From Chlorella sorokiniana (lineage: Eukaryota > Chlorophyta > Trebouxiophyceae > Chlorellales > Chlorellaceae), in the NCBI GenBank assembly GCA_025917655.1, contig CP084620.1:2294001-2358000 (forward strand): a stretch of DNA of 64,000 nt, in the 5' to 3' direction. Below the pieces are notes generated by a model. The model did not search any database, was not told the origin of the DNA, and worked only from the letters and a program-made list of their open reading frames with translations. Shown piece by piece: positions 22,080 to 34,984 of this stretch. Position numbers and translations under genes: made by a program. Position 1 is the stretch's first letter. Every line of letters begins with the position of its first letter.

Positions 22080-25000
22080 CTCCCACGCAGGCCGCACACC
22101 GCCGCACTCGAGGTGATGCCCATAGTCGCGCGGGCAAGACTTGAACTTGTTGGTGGGCACGGGCTTGGTCGGGATGTCGCAACCATGGCATCGGTGGGGA
22201 TGTAGCTGAAGTTGACTTCGCCACGGATGACGCGCTCGCGTGCAAAGTGGTGGATGATGTCGATGTGCTTGGAGCGAAGGGAGATGACTGGATTCTTCAG
22301 CATGTGAATGGCTCGATTGGTCTGTCCGACTTGATGTCGATGCAAGGCGATGTGCGTGTCCAGTCGGCGAAGAGCTTGCGCAGCCCACGTTGCTTCCTTG
22401 ACGGCGGAGGCGGCCGCCATGTACTCAGCTTCCGTAGTAGATGAGGCGACGGTGGGTTGCGTGCGTGAGCTCCAGGTGATGGCGCCCGTTCTTGAAGGTG
22501 AAGACGTAGCCGGTGGTGGAGCGGCGGGTGTCGATGTCGCCAGCATGGTTGGCGTCGCAAGAGGCGTCGAGGGTAGCGTTGGACGGGGTCAAGATGATGC
22601 CGTAGTCGTGGGTACGCTGAGGTAGCGCAAAGACATGCTTGGTCTGCAATCAGTGGGAGGTGGTGGGCTTGGACATGTAGCGGGCCAGCGCTCCCACGGC
22701 TTGGGCGATATCGGGTCTGGTGCAGGATGCCGTGTACATGAGGGAGCCGATGAGTGTGGAGTAGGGGTGCTCGAGATGTCCAGTGGGTCTCCGTCGGCGG
22801 TGAGCTTGAAGGCGATGCTTGAGGGTGTGTCGAAAGGCTTGGACTTGTCCATGCCGAACTTGGACAAACAGGTCGGTAGTGTACGGGTCCGGGTCAGCTT
22901 GATGGTCTTGGAGGCGCGGTCTCGCATGATGTCGATGCCCCAGAAGAAGGAGGGCTGGGCCCTGTGTCGCGGGTGTCGAAGGCGGTGGCTATCCGCTTCT
23001 TGATGGAGCTCAAAGCATGGATGTGTCGGCGGTGATGACCAGGATGTCGTCGACGTAGATGAGCAGGTAGACTGGTGGAGAGGACAGCTTGATGAAGAGG
23101 CCTGGGTCAAGAGCTGACTCGGTGAAGCCCATGGACTCGATCTCGGTCTTCGTGGTGCGATGCCAGCTCGAGAAGCTTGCTTGAGTCCATAGAGGGCCTT
23201 GTTCAGCTTGCATGCTTGGTCATGGTTGCCGTTGTGGTAGCCAGGAGGTTGCCGAATGTAGACGTCTTCGTCCAGCCTTGCCGTTGAGGAAGGCGGTCTT
23301 GATGTCCAGCTGGTGAATCTCTAGGTCCAGGTCGGCAAAGAATGGCCAACACGGTGCGTTGTGGTGGAGTACTTGGAGACAGGCAAACACTTGGTCGTAG
23401 TCGATGCCTTCGCGTTGGTGGAAGCCTTTGACGACGAGGCGGGCCTTGTAGCGCCGATGTTGCCGTTGGCGTCGCGCTTCTCCTTGTAGACCCACTTGAC
23501 TCGGAATGGGCTTGACGCCGGAGGTGTAGGTTGCGGTGGTCCAGTGTTGTTGGCGGCCGTGGAAGCGATCTCCTCGTCCATGGCGGAGCGCCAAAGGTCG
23601 GCGTTGGGAGATTGCGGTGGCTTCCTCCAGTGGTGGTAGGCTCACTGTTGCGGTGGCGATGTTGATGGTGGCTCGAGAGGTGATGCGGTATGCGTCGTCC
23701 CGCCACTGGCTGGCCGGGCGGCGCGCAGCGGCACGCCTCGGTGCGCCCGCAGTGGCGATGGGAGGAGAAGGTGGGTCTTCAGGCTCGGCTGGTGCTCCCA
23801 CGGACTCGGTGTCGCCGGTGTCATCGTTGTCGATGAGGGAAATGGTCTCTCGGCAGGATGGGCTTGGGTAGGTTGGAGCTGGCCTCATTGAAGGTGACAT
23901 CGCGCCGATGACGATGGAGCCGTTGTCCAACAGATCTTGTAGCCTTTGGTGTTGGTGGGGTAGCCGATGAAGCGGCCGGGCTCGCTAACCGCATCGAGCT
24001 TGGAGCGTAGTGCTGTTGGAATGTGGGCGTAGGCACGGGCGCCAAAGATGCGCAGTGGGAGAGGTCGGGCTTGGTGCCGTGAAGCATCTCGTAGGGGGTG
24101 ACGTCTTGGGCAGATGTTGGCGAGCGGTTGCGCAAGTAGTTGGCGGTGACGATGGCTTCGGCCCAAAGATGCTTGGGCAGGTTGTACTGGCCAGCATGGG
24201 GCGCGCCTTGTCCAAGCCAGGGTGCGGTTGAGACGCTCAGCCTTGCCGTTTTGTTGGGGCGTGTAGGAGACGGTGGTCTCGACCGGATGCCCTTGGACTT
24301 GTAGAAGGTGTCCAGTCGTTGTTGATGAACTCGCCGCCGTTGTCGAGCGGATGCGCTTGACGGTGTGGCCGGTCCGACGCTCCAACAGGTTGACGGTGGT
24401 CTTCGGGAAGTCGCGGCGTCGACTTGCGGCGCAAGGGAGCGATGTGAGAGTAGCCGTGTAGTCATCCAGATGGTCATGAAGTACAGTGCCGCCACCGTGG
24501 GAGGGGACGGCATGGGACCGCAGAGGTCGGTGTGCAGCAGCTCCAGAGGCTTGTGGGTGAAGGAGGTGGAGGCGTTGAACGGTTGGCGATGTTGCTTGCC
24601 CAGGGTGTGCGGCGTCGCAGTGTCCTGCGCCGGTGGCTTTGAAGTCGAGGGGTCGATGCCGATGCCGGTGGCCATGGTGGTGAGCTTGGCCAGGTTGTCG
24701 TAGCCGAGGTGGCCGAGGCGGCGGTGCCACAGGTTGGGTGTGTGGGCGCGTGCGCGTAGGCGATGGTGAGGGCGTAGGCGGCGGAGCCCGGCTCGAGGGC
24801 GCGGGCCGGCCAGGTGGTAGGTGTTTGGTGGCGTCGGTGTAGCCGTAGGCAATCATGTGGTTGCCCATGGAGATCTGGCAGCCGGTGCGGTCAAAGGAGA
24901 AGCCGATGCCTTTCTGGGTGGCTCGGTTGACGGACAGAGGAGGTTGTCGGCGCGCGTCCGGCATGTAGAGCACGTCGGTGAGCTTGATCAGGTTGTCAAG

Positions 25001-27238
25001 GTTGGGCCGCAGTACGCGTCGCCGATGAGGGTGGCCTCTCCTACGCCGCCGTTGCCGAAAGTGATGCGGATGGGCTGCGGCGCCGGGCGCAGTTGGTGAG
25101 GAGTTGCCGGTGTGGTGTGATGTGCCGGCTCGCTCCAGTGTCCACGATCCCGCTTGTCGTCGATGGTGTTGGAGGTGGTGGCGGCGGTGAAGGCGATGGC
25201 GCCAGACCGGGCGTTGACGCCGCGGTTGGAAGGCGGCGGGCGTTGGTTGAAGCGGCGGGCTTCCATGTCGCGGCGCTTCTTGTTGCACTCGTGGGCGTAG
25301 TGGCCAGGCTTGTGGCGTGAGAGGCAGGTGCCTTCGGCGTAGGCGCGGGCATCGCGGAGGAGCGCTCGTCGACGCGGATGCCGAAGGTGCGTGGTGGGCC
25401 AAAGCCGGGTGGTGGACCGTTGAAGTTGGGCGGCCGCATGCGGGGTTTTCTGCTGCGGGGCCACCGCCGCGAGGGCCGTTGTTGCGGTTGATGCCGTTGA
25501 TGTTGCGGGGAGCGCCATTGCCGTTGGAGTGCCGGTCGTCGCGGCGAGGATGGAAGGAGGCCATCGGGCTGAGTCGGAGCCGCGGATGACGCCGGGCTTG
25601 GCGCGGCGGTGCTCGGCTTGCGTAAGGTGGGGCAGGATGTCATCCACGGTGAATGTGCCGGCGGAGGCGGTGGTGGTTTCGATGACGGTGACGACCGTGT
25701 CGAAGGTGGAGGGCGTGCCGCCCAGACTTGGCACGCCACGTCGATGTCTTCGACCTTGTGGCCGGCGGCGTTGAGCTGGTCTTGCAGGCCTTGGCACGGT
25801 TGGTGAAGGCGGTGACGGTCTCGGTGGAGGCCATCTTCGAGAGTTGAGCTCACGGCGCAGCTTGGAGCTTGCGTGCGAAGGACTTGGCGGCGAAGATGCC
25901 TTGCGAGTGGTCCAGGCTTGGTTGGCCGTGGTGCGCCGCAGATGGTTGGTCGGTGGTGGGGCTTGACGAGGAGGCCGATGTAGGAGAGGGCGAGCTCTGC
26001 CCGCCTTGATGTCCCGGGAGTTGTTGGGGCCTCGGTGCGACGACGGTGTGCCAGCACTTCTTGGTGGTGAGGAAGAACTTCATGTTGGTCGCCCACACCG
26101 TGTAGTTGTCCCAGTCCCAGCCGCTCAATGGACATGCCGCTCGTCGCCATGCTGTCCACGCTTGTGTGCAACCGCCGACCGCCGACGGCCGGGCGGCCGC
26201 TAGCGTGCACCTTGTGCCTCGCTAGTGCGTGCTCGGAGGTGCCGCGGCAAGGGGTGCCGCAGATTGTGCCGCCGGAGATGGGCTGGCGGAAAGGTGGGGA
26301 AGGTCGGTGCCTAAGAATAAGTAGCCGGTACGTGGCACACGAGGCCAGGCACCGAACGGGGAGCTGCGTGCCACACGTGGACAGCACAGCCCTGTGCACC
26401 ACCTTTGAGTAAATGTAACGAAGTGGAGGAATAGACGGGAAAGGGGGCGGGACAGATGTGGATGGCGCGGCGCTCGACGGCGCTAGGGCACCGCCTCGAA
26501 GGAGAGTGCCCTGGGGGGGCAAAGGCAGCGGCGCACTTAGGCGCCGGGGCACCGCCAATAACGGAGGGGCCAGAGGGGCGGAGCAAGCGGGCGCGCGGAG
26601 GCGCTAGGGCGCCGCTTGCACTTATCTTAAGTGGTTGTGTCGCGTAGAGCTACGGCAGTGGGTTGAGGCAAAGTGGAAGTTTAGTAACTTGGCGGGAGGC
26701 GGGGTATCGAGCTGGTCACAAGTGACCCAACTCGCTTACTCAGCCGCCACACACCTGCTCATGTACTGTCTCTTTGCGAGCAGTGTCTTGTCGAAAGCAG
26801 ATTTAGGCTGCCGGAAAGCAGAATTGAGCTGTCGGCTGCCGGGCTGGCAGCTAGGCAGCAAAAGGCGCCGGGTCCGTGCGAGCGAAAGGCGGCGCTGTGC
26901 GAGCGAAAAGGCGCCGCTATGTGCGAAATGTGCCGCAAGCAAAGGCGGGCTTAGTCTGAGAGGCTTCGGGTCGAAGGCGCCGTTCCGGAGGTCGAGGCGG
27001 AAGTGCTCGCGAGTGGTGCGAGGGGCGCTGGCAGCGAGAGAAAGGCGTCTGGGGTGACGGCAAGAGCGTGTGCCGGACTCAAGGGCAGAGGAGGGAGTGG
27101 GGCCCATAACCTGTTGGATGGAGGTAGTTACAAAGAGCGCAAGAGTATGAAAGAGGGCGCAGAATGGCGCTAAATAGGCTGGAGCAAAGACAATGCTACT
27201 ATTGGCATTATTCCGGCATATGCGGGGTAGTGTTTGTG
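22080..27238 (-). mobile_element. Nearly full-length copia element, degraded
   Basis: Minus-strand copy with RNase H, RT, integrase, protease and gag (gag start near 26140), leader (about 26165-27100), primer site (27103-27111) and a partial 5' LTR (27112-27238). With 21843-22079 as its partial 3' LTR it spans almost the full element. Broken in many places (more than twenty), nearly all of them at CAG/CTG sites relative to the whole copy. No coding capacity. Confidence 0.9.
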
Positions 27239-27280
27239 AGCCCATATAGGGACGTTGATCGTATTTCAACACTCCCCCAA
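27239..27280 (-). mobile_element. TRIM LTR scrap between two copia LTRs
   Basis: About 35 bases of TRIM LTR (CATATAGGGACGTTGATCG...CAACA) followed by CTCCCCC from the TRIM purine tract. Copia LTR sequence lies on either side. Confidence 0.8.
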
Positions 27281-27627
27281 TGGATGGAGGTAGTTACAAA
27301 GAGCGCAAGAGTATGAAAGAGGGCGCAGAATGGCGCTAAATAGGCTGGAGCAAGCACAATGCTACTATTGGCATTATTCCGGCATATGCGGGGGAGTGTT
27401 TGTGGTAGTGGCATGACGGCGGGGCTCAGGTGCACAGAAATGCATGGCATTGGGGTCAATCAACTTAGAATAAAGTGGGAAAGCATAATCGAAGGGTGTC
27501 CGAGCATATTAGCTAAGTTGGGCTCATGCATGACGAAAGGGTGTCCACGTCGCAGCGCCCGCCACGTGGCAGCTGGGGAGATGTGCGGGTGTGCAGGCTG
27601 GACATGTGGCTCAGCCACATCTCAACA
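27281..27627 (-). repeat. copia LTR (subfamily B)
   Basis: Minus-strand LTR of about 347 bp ending CTCAACA, carrying the subfamily B marker and again GGGGGAGTGTT in place of GGGGTAGTGTT. Its first bases are merged with the TRIM scrap. Confidence 0.85.
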
Positions 27628-30106
27628 CTCCCACGCAGGCCGCACGCCGCCGCACTCAGGCGATGCCCATAGCTGCGCGGCAAGACTTGAACTTGTTGGT
27701 GGGCACGGGCTTGGTCGGGATGTCGCAACCATGGCATCGGTGGGGATGTAGCTGAAGTTGACTTCGCCACGGATGACGCGCTCGCGTGCAAAGTGGTGGA
27801 TGATGTCGATGTGCTTGGAGCGAAGGGAGATGACTGGATTCTTCAGCATGTGAATGGCTGATTGGCTGTCGACTTGATGTCGATGCGGGCGATGTGCAGG
27901 TCCAGGTCGGCGAAGAGCTTGCGCGGCCACAGTGCTTCCTTGACGGCGGAGGCGGCCGCCATGTACTCAGCTTCTGTAGTAGATGCGGCGACGGTTGGTT
28001 GCGGCGTGAGCTCCAGGTGATGGCGCCGTTCTTGAAGGTGAAGACGTAGCCGGTGGTGGAGCGGCGGGTGTCGATGTCGCCAGCATGGTTGGCGTCGCAG
28101 AGGCGTCGAGGGTAGCGTTGGACGGGCTGAAGATGATGCCGTAGTCGGGGTACCAGCGAGGTAGCGCAGCACATGCTTGGCTGCAGTCAAGTGGGAGGTG
28201 GTGGGCTTGGACATGTAGCGGGCCGGCGCTCCCATGGCTTGGGCGATGTCGGGTCTAGTGCGGGATGCCAGGTACATGAGGGAGCCGATGAGTGTGGAGT
28301 AGGGGTGCTCGAGATGTCCAGTGGGTCTCCGTCGGCGGTGAGCTTGAAGGCGATGTTTGAGGGTGTGTCGAAAGGCTTGGACTTGTCCATACCGAACTTG
28401 GACAGCAGGTCGGTGGTGTGACGGGTCTGGGTCAGCTTGATGGTCTTGGAGGCGCGGTCTCGCATGATGTCGATGCCCAGAAAGAAGGAGGCTGGGCCAA
28501 GGTCGCGGGTGTCGAAGGCGGTGGCTATTTGGTTCTTGATGGAGCTCAGCATGGATGTGTCGGCGGTGATGACCAGGATGTCATCGACGTAGATGAGCAG
28601 GTAGACTGGTGGAGAGGAAAGCTTGATGAAGAGGCCTGGGTCAGCTGTCGACTCGGTGAAGCCCATGGACTCAATCTCGGTCTTCGGGGTGCGATGCCAG
28701 GCTCGAGAAGCTTGCTTGAGTCCATAGAGGGCCTTGTTCGGCTTGCGGGCTTGGTCATGGTTGCCGTTGTGGTAGCCAGGAGGTTCTTGAATGTAGACGT
28801 CTTCGTCCGGCTTGCCGTTGAGGAAGGCGGTCTTGATGTCGAGCTGGTGAATCTCCAGGTCCAGGTCGGCGGCAATGGCCAACACGGTGCGCAGGGTGGA
28901 GTACTTGGAGACAGGTGCAAACACTTGGTCGTAGTCGATGCCTTCGCGTTGGTGGAAGCCTTTGACGACGAGGCGGGCCTTGTAGCGCTCGATGTTGCCG
29001 TTGGCGTCGCGCTTCTCCTTGTAGACCCACTTGACTCGGAATGGGCTTGACGCCGGGAGGTGTAGGTTGCGGGGTCCAGGTGTTGTTGGCGGCCGGGAAG
29101 CGATCTCCTCGTCCATGGCGGAGCGCCAAAGGTCGGCGTTGGGAGATTGCGGGGCTTCCTCCAGGGTGGTAGGCTCAGCTGTTGCGGTGGCGATGTTGAT
29201 GGTGGCTCGAGAGGTGATGCGGTATGCGTCGTCCCGCCACTGGCTGGCGGGGCGGCGCGCAGCGGCACGCTCGGTGCGCCGCAGAGGCGATGGGAGGAGA
29301 AGGTGGGTCTTCAGGCTCGGCCGGTGCTCCCACGGACTCGGTGTCGCCGGTGTCATCGTTGTCGAGGAGGGAGATGGTCTCGCGGCAGGTTGGGCTTGGG
29401 CAGGCTGGTCTTGGGCAGGCTTGGCTTGGGCAGACCGGGTCTTGGGCAGGTTGGAGCTGGTCTCATTGAAGGTGACATCGCGGCCGATGACGATGGAGCC
29501 GTTGTCCAGTAGGATCTTGTAGCCCTTGGTGTTGGTCGGGTAGCCAATGAGCGGCCGGGCTCGCCGACCGCATCGAGCTTGGAGCGAAGCGTCGTTGGAA
29601 TGTGGGCGTAGGCACGGGCGCCAAAGATGCGCAGGTGGGAGAGGTCAGGCTTGGTGCCGTGGAGCATCTCGTAGGGGGTGACGTCTTGGGCAGATGTTGG
29701 AGAGCGGTTGCGCAAGTAGTTGGCGGTGGCGATGGCTTCGCCCATAAGAACTTGGGCAGGTTGTACTCGGCCGGCATGGGGCGCGCCTTGTCCAGCGGGG
29801 GTGCGGTTGAGGCGCTCGGCCTTGCCGTTCTGGGGGGCGTGTAGGCGACGGTGGTCTCGACTGGATGCCCTTGGACTTGTAGAAGGTGTCCGTGTCGTTG
29901 TTGATGAACTCGCCGCCGTTGTCGAGCGGATGCGCTTGACGGTGTGGCCGGTTTGACACTCCAGCGGGTTGATGGTGGTCTTCGGGAAGTCGGCGGCGTC
30001 GGACTTGCGGCGCAAGGGAGCGATGTGAGAGTAGCCGGTGTAGTCATCCGGGATGGTCATGAAGTACAGGCCGCCACCGTGGGAGGGGACTGGCTGGTGA
30101 AGGCCG
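27628..30106 (-). mobile_element. copia pol fragment (RNase H to integrase), subfamily C
   Basis: Minus-strand copy from the pol C-terminus through RNase H, RT (YVDD region near 28590) and the linker with an expanded L-P-K repeat (about 29384-29452) to the integrase core. Between 30090 and 30106 it flips into a plus-strand copy. The stretch near 28190-29350 is less damaged than the rest. Broken overall. Confidence 0.9.
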
Positions 30107-33100
30107 AGCCACCCGAAAGGCATCGGCTTCTCCTTTGACCGCACCGGCCGCCAGATCTCCATGGGCAACCACATGATTGCCTACGGCTACACCGACGCCA
30201 CCAAGAACACCTACCACTGGCCAGCCCGCCGCCTCGAGCCGGGCTCCGCCGCCTACGCCCTCACCATCGCCTACGCGCACGCGCCCACACACCCAACCCG
30301 TGGCACCGCCGCCCGGCCACCTCGGCTACGACAACCTGGCCAAGCTCACCACCATGGCCACCGGCATCGCATCGACCCCTCGACTTCAAAGCCACCAGCG
30401 CGAGACACTGCGACGCCCGCACCCCGGGCAAGCAACATCGCCAACCGTTCAACGCCTCCACCTCCTTCACCCACAAGCCTCTCGGAGCTGCCGCACACCG
30501 ACCTCTGCGGTCCCATGCCAGTCCCCTCCCACGGTGGCAGCCTGTACTTCATGACCATCTGGATGACTACACTGGCTACTCTCACATCGCTCCCTTGCGC
30601 CGCAAGTCCGACGCCGCCGACTTCCCGAAGACCACCGTCAACCCGGCTGGAGCGCGTCGGACCGGCCACACCGTCAAGCGCATCCGCTCGACAACGGCGG
30701 CGAGTTCATCAACAACGACACTGGACACCTTCTACAAGTCCAAGGGCATCCGGTCGAGACCACCGTCTCCTACACGCCCCAAGAAACGGCAAGGCCGAGC
30801 GTCTCAACCGCACCCGCCGGGACAAGGCGCGCCCCATGCCGGCCGAGTACAACCTGCCCAAGCATCTTTGGGCCGAAGCCATCGTCACCGCCAACTACTT
30901 GCGCAACCGCTCGCCAACATCCGCCCAAGACGTCACCCCCTACGAGATGCTTCACGGCACCAAGCCCGACCTCTCCCACTGCGCATCTTTGGCGCCCGTG
31001 CCTACGCCCACATTCCAACGGCACTACGCTCCAAGCTCGATGCGGTTAGCGAGCCCGGCCGCTTCATCGGCTACCCCACCAACACCAAAGGCTACAAGAT
31101 CTGGCTGGACAACGGCTCCATCGTCATCGGCCCGCGATGTCACCTTCAATGAGGCCAGCTCCAACCCGCCCAAGCCCATCCCGCCGAGACCATTTCCCTC
31201 ATCGACAACGATGACACCGGCGACACCGAGTCCGTGGGAGCACCAGCCGAGCTCGAAGACCCACCTTCTCCTCCCATCGCCCTGCGGCGCACCGAGCGTG
31301 CGTGCGCGCGCGCGCCGCCCAGCCAGCCGGTGGCGGGACGACGCATACCGCATCACCTCTCGAGCCACCATCAACATCGCCACCGCAACAAGTGAGCCTA
31401 CCACCCCGGAGGAAGCCCCGCAATCTCCCAACGCCGACCTTTGGCGCTCCGCCATGGACGAGGAGATCGCTTCCCGGCCGCCAACAACACACTGGACCCC
31501 GCAACCTACACCTCCCGGCGTCAAGCCCATTCCAGTCAAGTGGGTCTACAAGGAGAAGCGCGACGCCAACGGCAACATCGAGCGCTACAAGGCCCGCCTC
31601 GTCGTCAAAGGCTTCCACCAACGCGAAGGCATCGACTACGACCAAGTGTTTGCACCTGTCTCCAAGTACTCCACCCCGCGCACCGTGTTGGCCATTGCCG
31701 CCGACCCGGACCTAGAGATTCACCAGCTGGACATCAAGACCGCCTTCCTCAACGGCAAGCCGGACGAAGACGTCTACATTCAGCAACCTCCCGGCTACCA
31801 CAACGGCAACCATGACCAAGCCTCGCAAGCCGAACAAGGCCCTCTATGGACTCAAGCAAGCTTCTCGAGCCGGCATCGCACCCCGAAGACCGAGATCGAG
31901 TCCATGGGCTTCACCGAGTCATTCTTGCCGACCCGGGCCTCTTCATCAAGCTGTCCTCTCCACCAAGTCTACCTGCTCATCTACGTCGACGACATCCCGG
32001 TCATCACCGCCGACACATCCATGCCGAGCTCCATCAAGAAGCGAGATAGCCACCGCCTTCGACACCGCGACTGGGCCCAGCCTCCTTCTTCCGGGCATCG
32101 ACATCATGCGAGACCGCGCCTCCAAGACCATCAAGCCGACCCAGACCCGTCACACCACCGACCTCTTTGTCCAAGTTCGGCATGGACAAGTCCAAGCCTT
32201 TCGACACACCCTCAAGCATCGCCTTCAAGCTCACCGCCGACGGAGACCCACTGGACATCTCGAGCACCCCTACTCCACACTCATCGGCTCCCTCATGTAC
32301 CTGGCATCCCGCACCAGACCCGATATCGCCCAAGCCGTGGGAGCGCGGCCCGCTACATGTCCAAGCCCACCACCTCCCACCGGATCTGCAGACCAAGCAT
32401 GTCTTTGCGCTACCTGCCTGGTACCCACGACTACGGCATCATCTTGACCCGTCCAACGCTACCCTCGACGCCATTGCGACGCCAACCATCTTTGGCGACA
32501 TCGACACCCGCCGCTCCACCACCGGCTACGTCTTCACCTTCAAGAACGGCGCCATCACCCGGAGCTCACGCCGCAACCCACCGTCGCCTCATCTACTACG
32601 AAGGCCGAGTACATGGCGGCCGCCTCCGCCGTCAAGGAAGCACGTGGGCGCGCAAGCTCTTCGCCGACTGGACCCGCACATCGCCCGCATCGACATCAAG
32701 TCGACAGCCAATCAGCCATTCACATGTGAAGAATCCGGTCATCTCCCTTCGCTCCAAGCACATCGACATCATCCACCACTTTGCACGCGAGCGCGTCATC
32801 CGTGGCGAAGTCAACTTCAGCTACATCCCCACCGATGCCATGGTTGCGACATCCCGACCAAGCCCGTGCCCACCAACAAGTTCAAGTCTTGCCGCGCAGC
32901 CTATGGGCATCGCTCGAGTGCGGCGGGTGTGCGGCTGCGTGGGAGTGTTGAGATGTGGCCGAGCCACATGTCCAGCCCCGCACACCCGCAGCACACATCT
33001 CCCAGCCGCCACGTGGGCGTACGCCGCCGACGTGGACACCCTTTCGTCATGCATGAGCTTGACCCGCCTAATATGCTCGAGACACCCTTCGATTATGCTT

Positions 33101-33303
33101 TCCCACTTTATTCTAAGTTGATTGACCCCCATGCCATGCATTTTCGTGCACTGAGCCCCGCCGTCATGCCACTACCACAAACACTACCCCGCATATGCCG
33201 GAATAATGCCAATAGTAGCATTGTCTTTGCTCCAGCCTATTTAGCGCCATTCTCGCGCCCTCTTTCATACTCTTGCGCTCTTTGTAACTACCTCCATCCA
33301 ACA
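30107..33303 (+). mobile_element. copia fragment from protease to 3' LTR, degraded
   Basis: Plus-strand copy beginning just after the protease domain, with integrase, RT and RNase H and a 3' LTR at 32946-33303 (about 358 bp, subfamily A). Broken in more than twenty places. The matching piece at 45500-48766 shows this is the first part of the duplicated block. Confidence 0.9.
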
Positions 33304-33322
33304 GGTTATGGGCCCCATAACC
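33304..33322. repeat. Perfect primer-site palindrome joining copia and TRIM LTRs
   Basis: GGTTATGGGCCCCATAACC joins the 3' end of a plus-strand copia LTR to the 3' end of a minus-strand TRIM LTR. It is two half primer sites head to head, centred on the self-complementary GGGCCC. The same structure occurs at 37900-37918, 48767-48785 and 53842-53860. Confidence 0.93.
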
Positions 33323-33652
33323 TGTTAAAAGCGCCAACCCGGAGGTTAATTAGTATGTGCCCATTTGTGGTGCCATATAGGGACGTTGAGTAGCTGCGTG
33401 GGAGTGTTGAGATGTGGCCGAGCCACATGTCCGGCCACGCACACCCGCAAACACATCTCCCCAGCCGCCACGTGGCGGCGCTGCCGACGTGGACACCCTT
33501 TCGTCATGCATGAGCCCAACTTAGCTAATATGCTCGGACACCCTTCGATTATGCTTTCCCACTTTATTCTAAGTTGATTGACCCCAATGCCATGCATTTA
33601 TGGCGTAGGGCACCGAGCCCCGCCGTCATGCCACTACCACAAACACTCCCAC
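33323..33652. mobile_element. TRIM LTR scrap and partial copia LTR
   Basis: 33323-33389 is a minus-strand TRIM LTR cut short. About 33390-33404 is the copia purine-tract end (CTGCGTGGGAG), and 33405-33652 is a plus-strand copia LTR of subfamily B cut at ACAAACACTCCC. The same order recurs at 48786-49108. Confidence 0.85.
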
Positions 33653-34984
33653 CGGAATACGATCAACGTCCCTATATGGCACTAGGGCACATACTAATTA
33701 ACCTCCGGGTTGGCGCTTTTAAACGGGTTATGGGCCCCAATGCGCTAGATGGGCGCGTTGTCACATACACCCACCGGTCGTGGGTTCGATTCCCATCACG
33801 GGACATCCGGGTTTCCGGCACCGTAAAACGTTTCTCCACTCGGAAGCGGGGAGCGGCCCCGCCTTGAACGTGGTTAAGTACGAAGCGAGCATACGGAACG
33901 TTGCTCGGGGGAGTGTTGGAATACGATCAACGTCCCTATATGGCACCACAAATGGGCACATACTAATTAACCTCCGGGTTGGCGCTTTTAACAGGTTATG
34001 GGCCCCAATGCACTAGATGGGCGCCTTTGTCACATACACCTACACAGATCGTGGGTTCGATTCCCATCACGGGACATCCAGGTTTCCGACACGTAAAACG
34101 TTTCTCCACTCGGAAGCGGGGGAGCAGCCCCGCCTTCACGATCGTGGTTAGGTACGAAGCGAGCATACGGAACGTTGCTCGGGGGAGTGTTGGAATACGA
34201 TCAACGTCCCTATATGGCACCACAAATGGGCACATACTAATTAACCTCCGGGTTGGCGCTTTTAAGCGGTTATGGGCCCCAATGCGCTAGCCCTGTCACA
34301 TACACCACAGATTGTGGGTTCGATTCCGATCGGGACATGGTTTAGTAAAACGTTTCTCCACTCGGAAGCGGGGAGCAGCGAGCCTTCACGATCGTACGGA
34401 ACGAGCATTGCTCGGGGGAGTGTTGAAATACGATCAACGTCCCTATATGGCACCACAAATGGGCACATACTAATTAACCTCCGGGTTGGCGCTTTTAACA
34501 GGTTATGGGCCCCAATGCGCTAGATGGGCGCGCTGTCACATACACCCACAGATTGTGGGTTCGATTCCCATCACGGGACATCCAGGTTTCCGGCCTGTAA
34601 AACGTTTCTCCACTCGGAAGCGGGGGAGCAGCCCTGCCTTCACGATCGTGGTTAGGTACGAAGCGAGCATACGGAACGTTGCTCGGGGGGGAGTGTTGAA
34701 ATACGATCAACGTCCCTATATGGCACCACAAATGGGCACATACTAATTAACCTCCGGGTTGGCGCTTTTAACAGGTTATGGGCCCCAATGCGCTAGATGG
34801 GCGCGCTGTCACATACACCCACAGATTGTGGGTTCGATTCCCATCACGGGACATCCAGGTTTCCGGCCTGTAAAACGTTTCTCCACTCGGAAGCGGGGGA
34901 GCAGCCCTGCCTTCACGATCGTGGTTAGGTACGAAGCGAGCATACGGAACGTTGCTCGGGGGGAGTGTTGAAATACGATCAACG
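33653..34984 (+). mobile_element. TRIM array I, five inner units
   Basis: Plus-strand LTRs begin near 33653 (partial), then at 33914, 34188, 34421, 34694 and 34966 (partial). Neighbouring inner units share one LTR, the usual tandem form of TRIM elements. Period about 271 bp. The unit between 34268 and 34420 is shorter and more worn. Each inner unit has primer site, tRNA-like segment and purine tract. No reading frame is conserved. Confidence 0.92.

Noticed and set aside
23820-25564. Alternative reading frames of several hundred codons across altered copia copies
   Set aside because: They wander between frames of gag-pol and carry only patches of the true protein. They are remnants, not separate genes.
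22080-27238. RIP-like or deaminase hypermutation as cause of the altered copies
   Set aside because: Those processes give C-to-T (G-to-A) changes. Here the differences at CAG/CTG include other substitutions and length changes.
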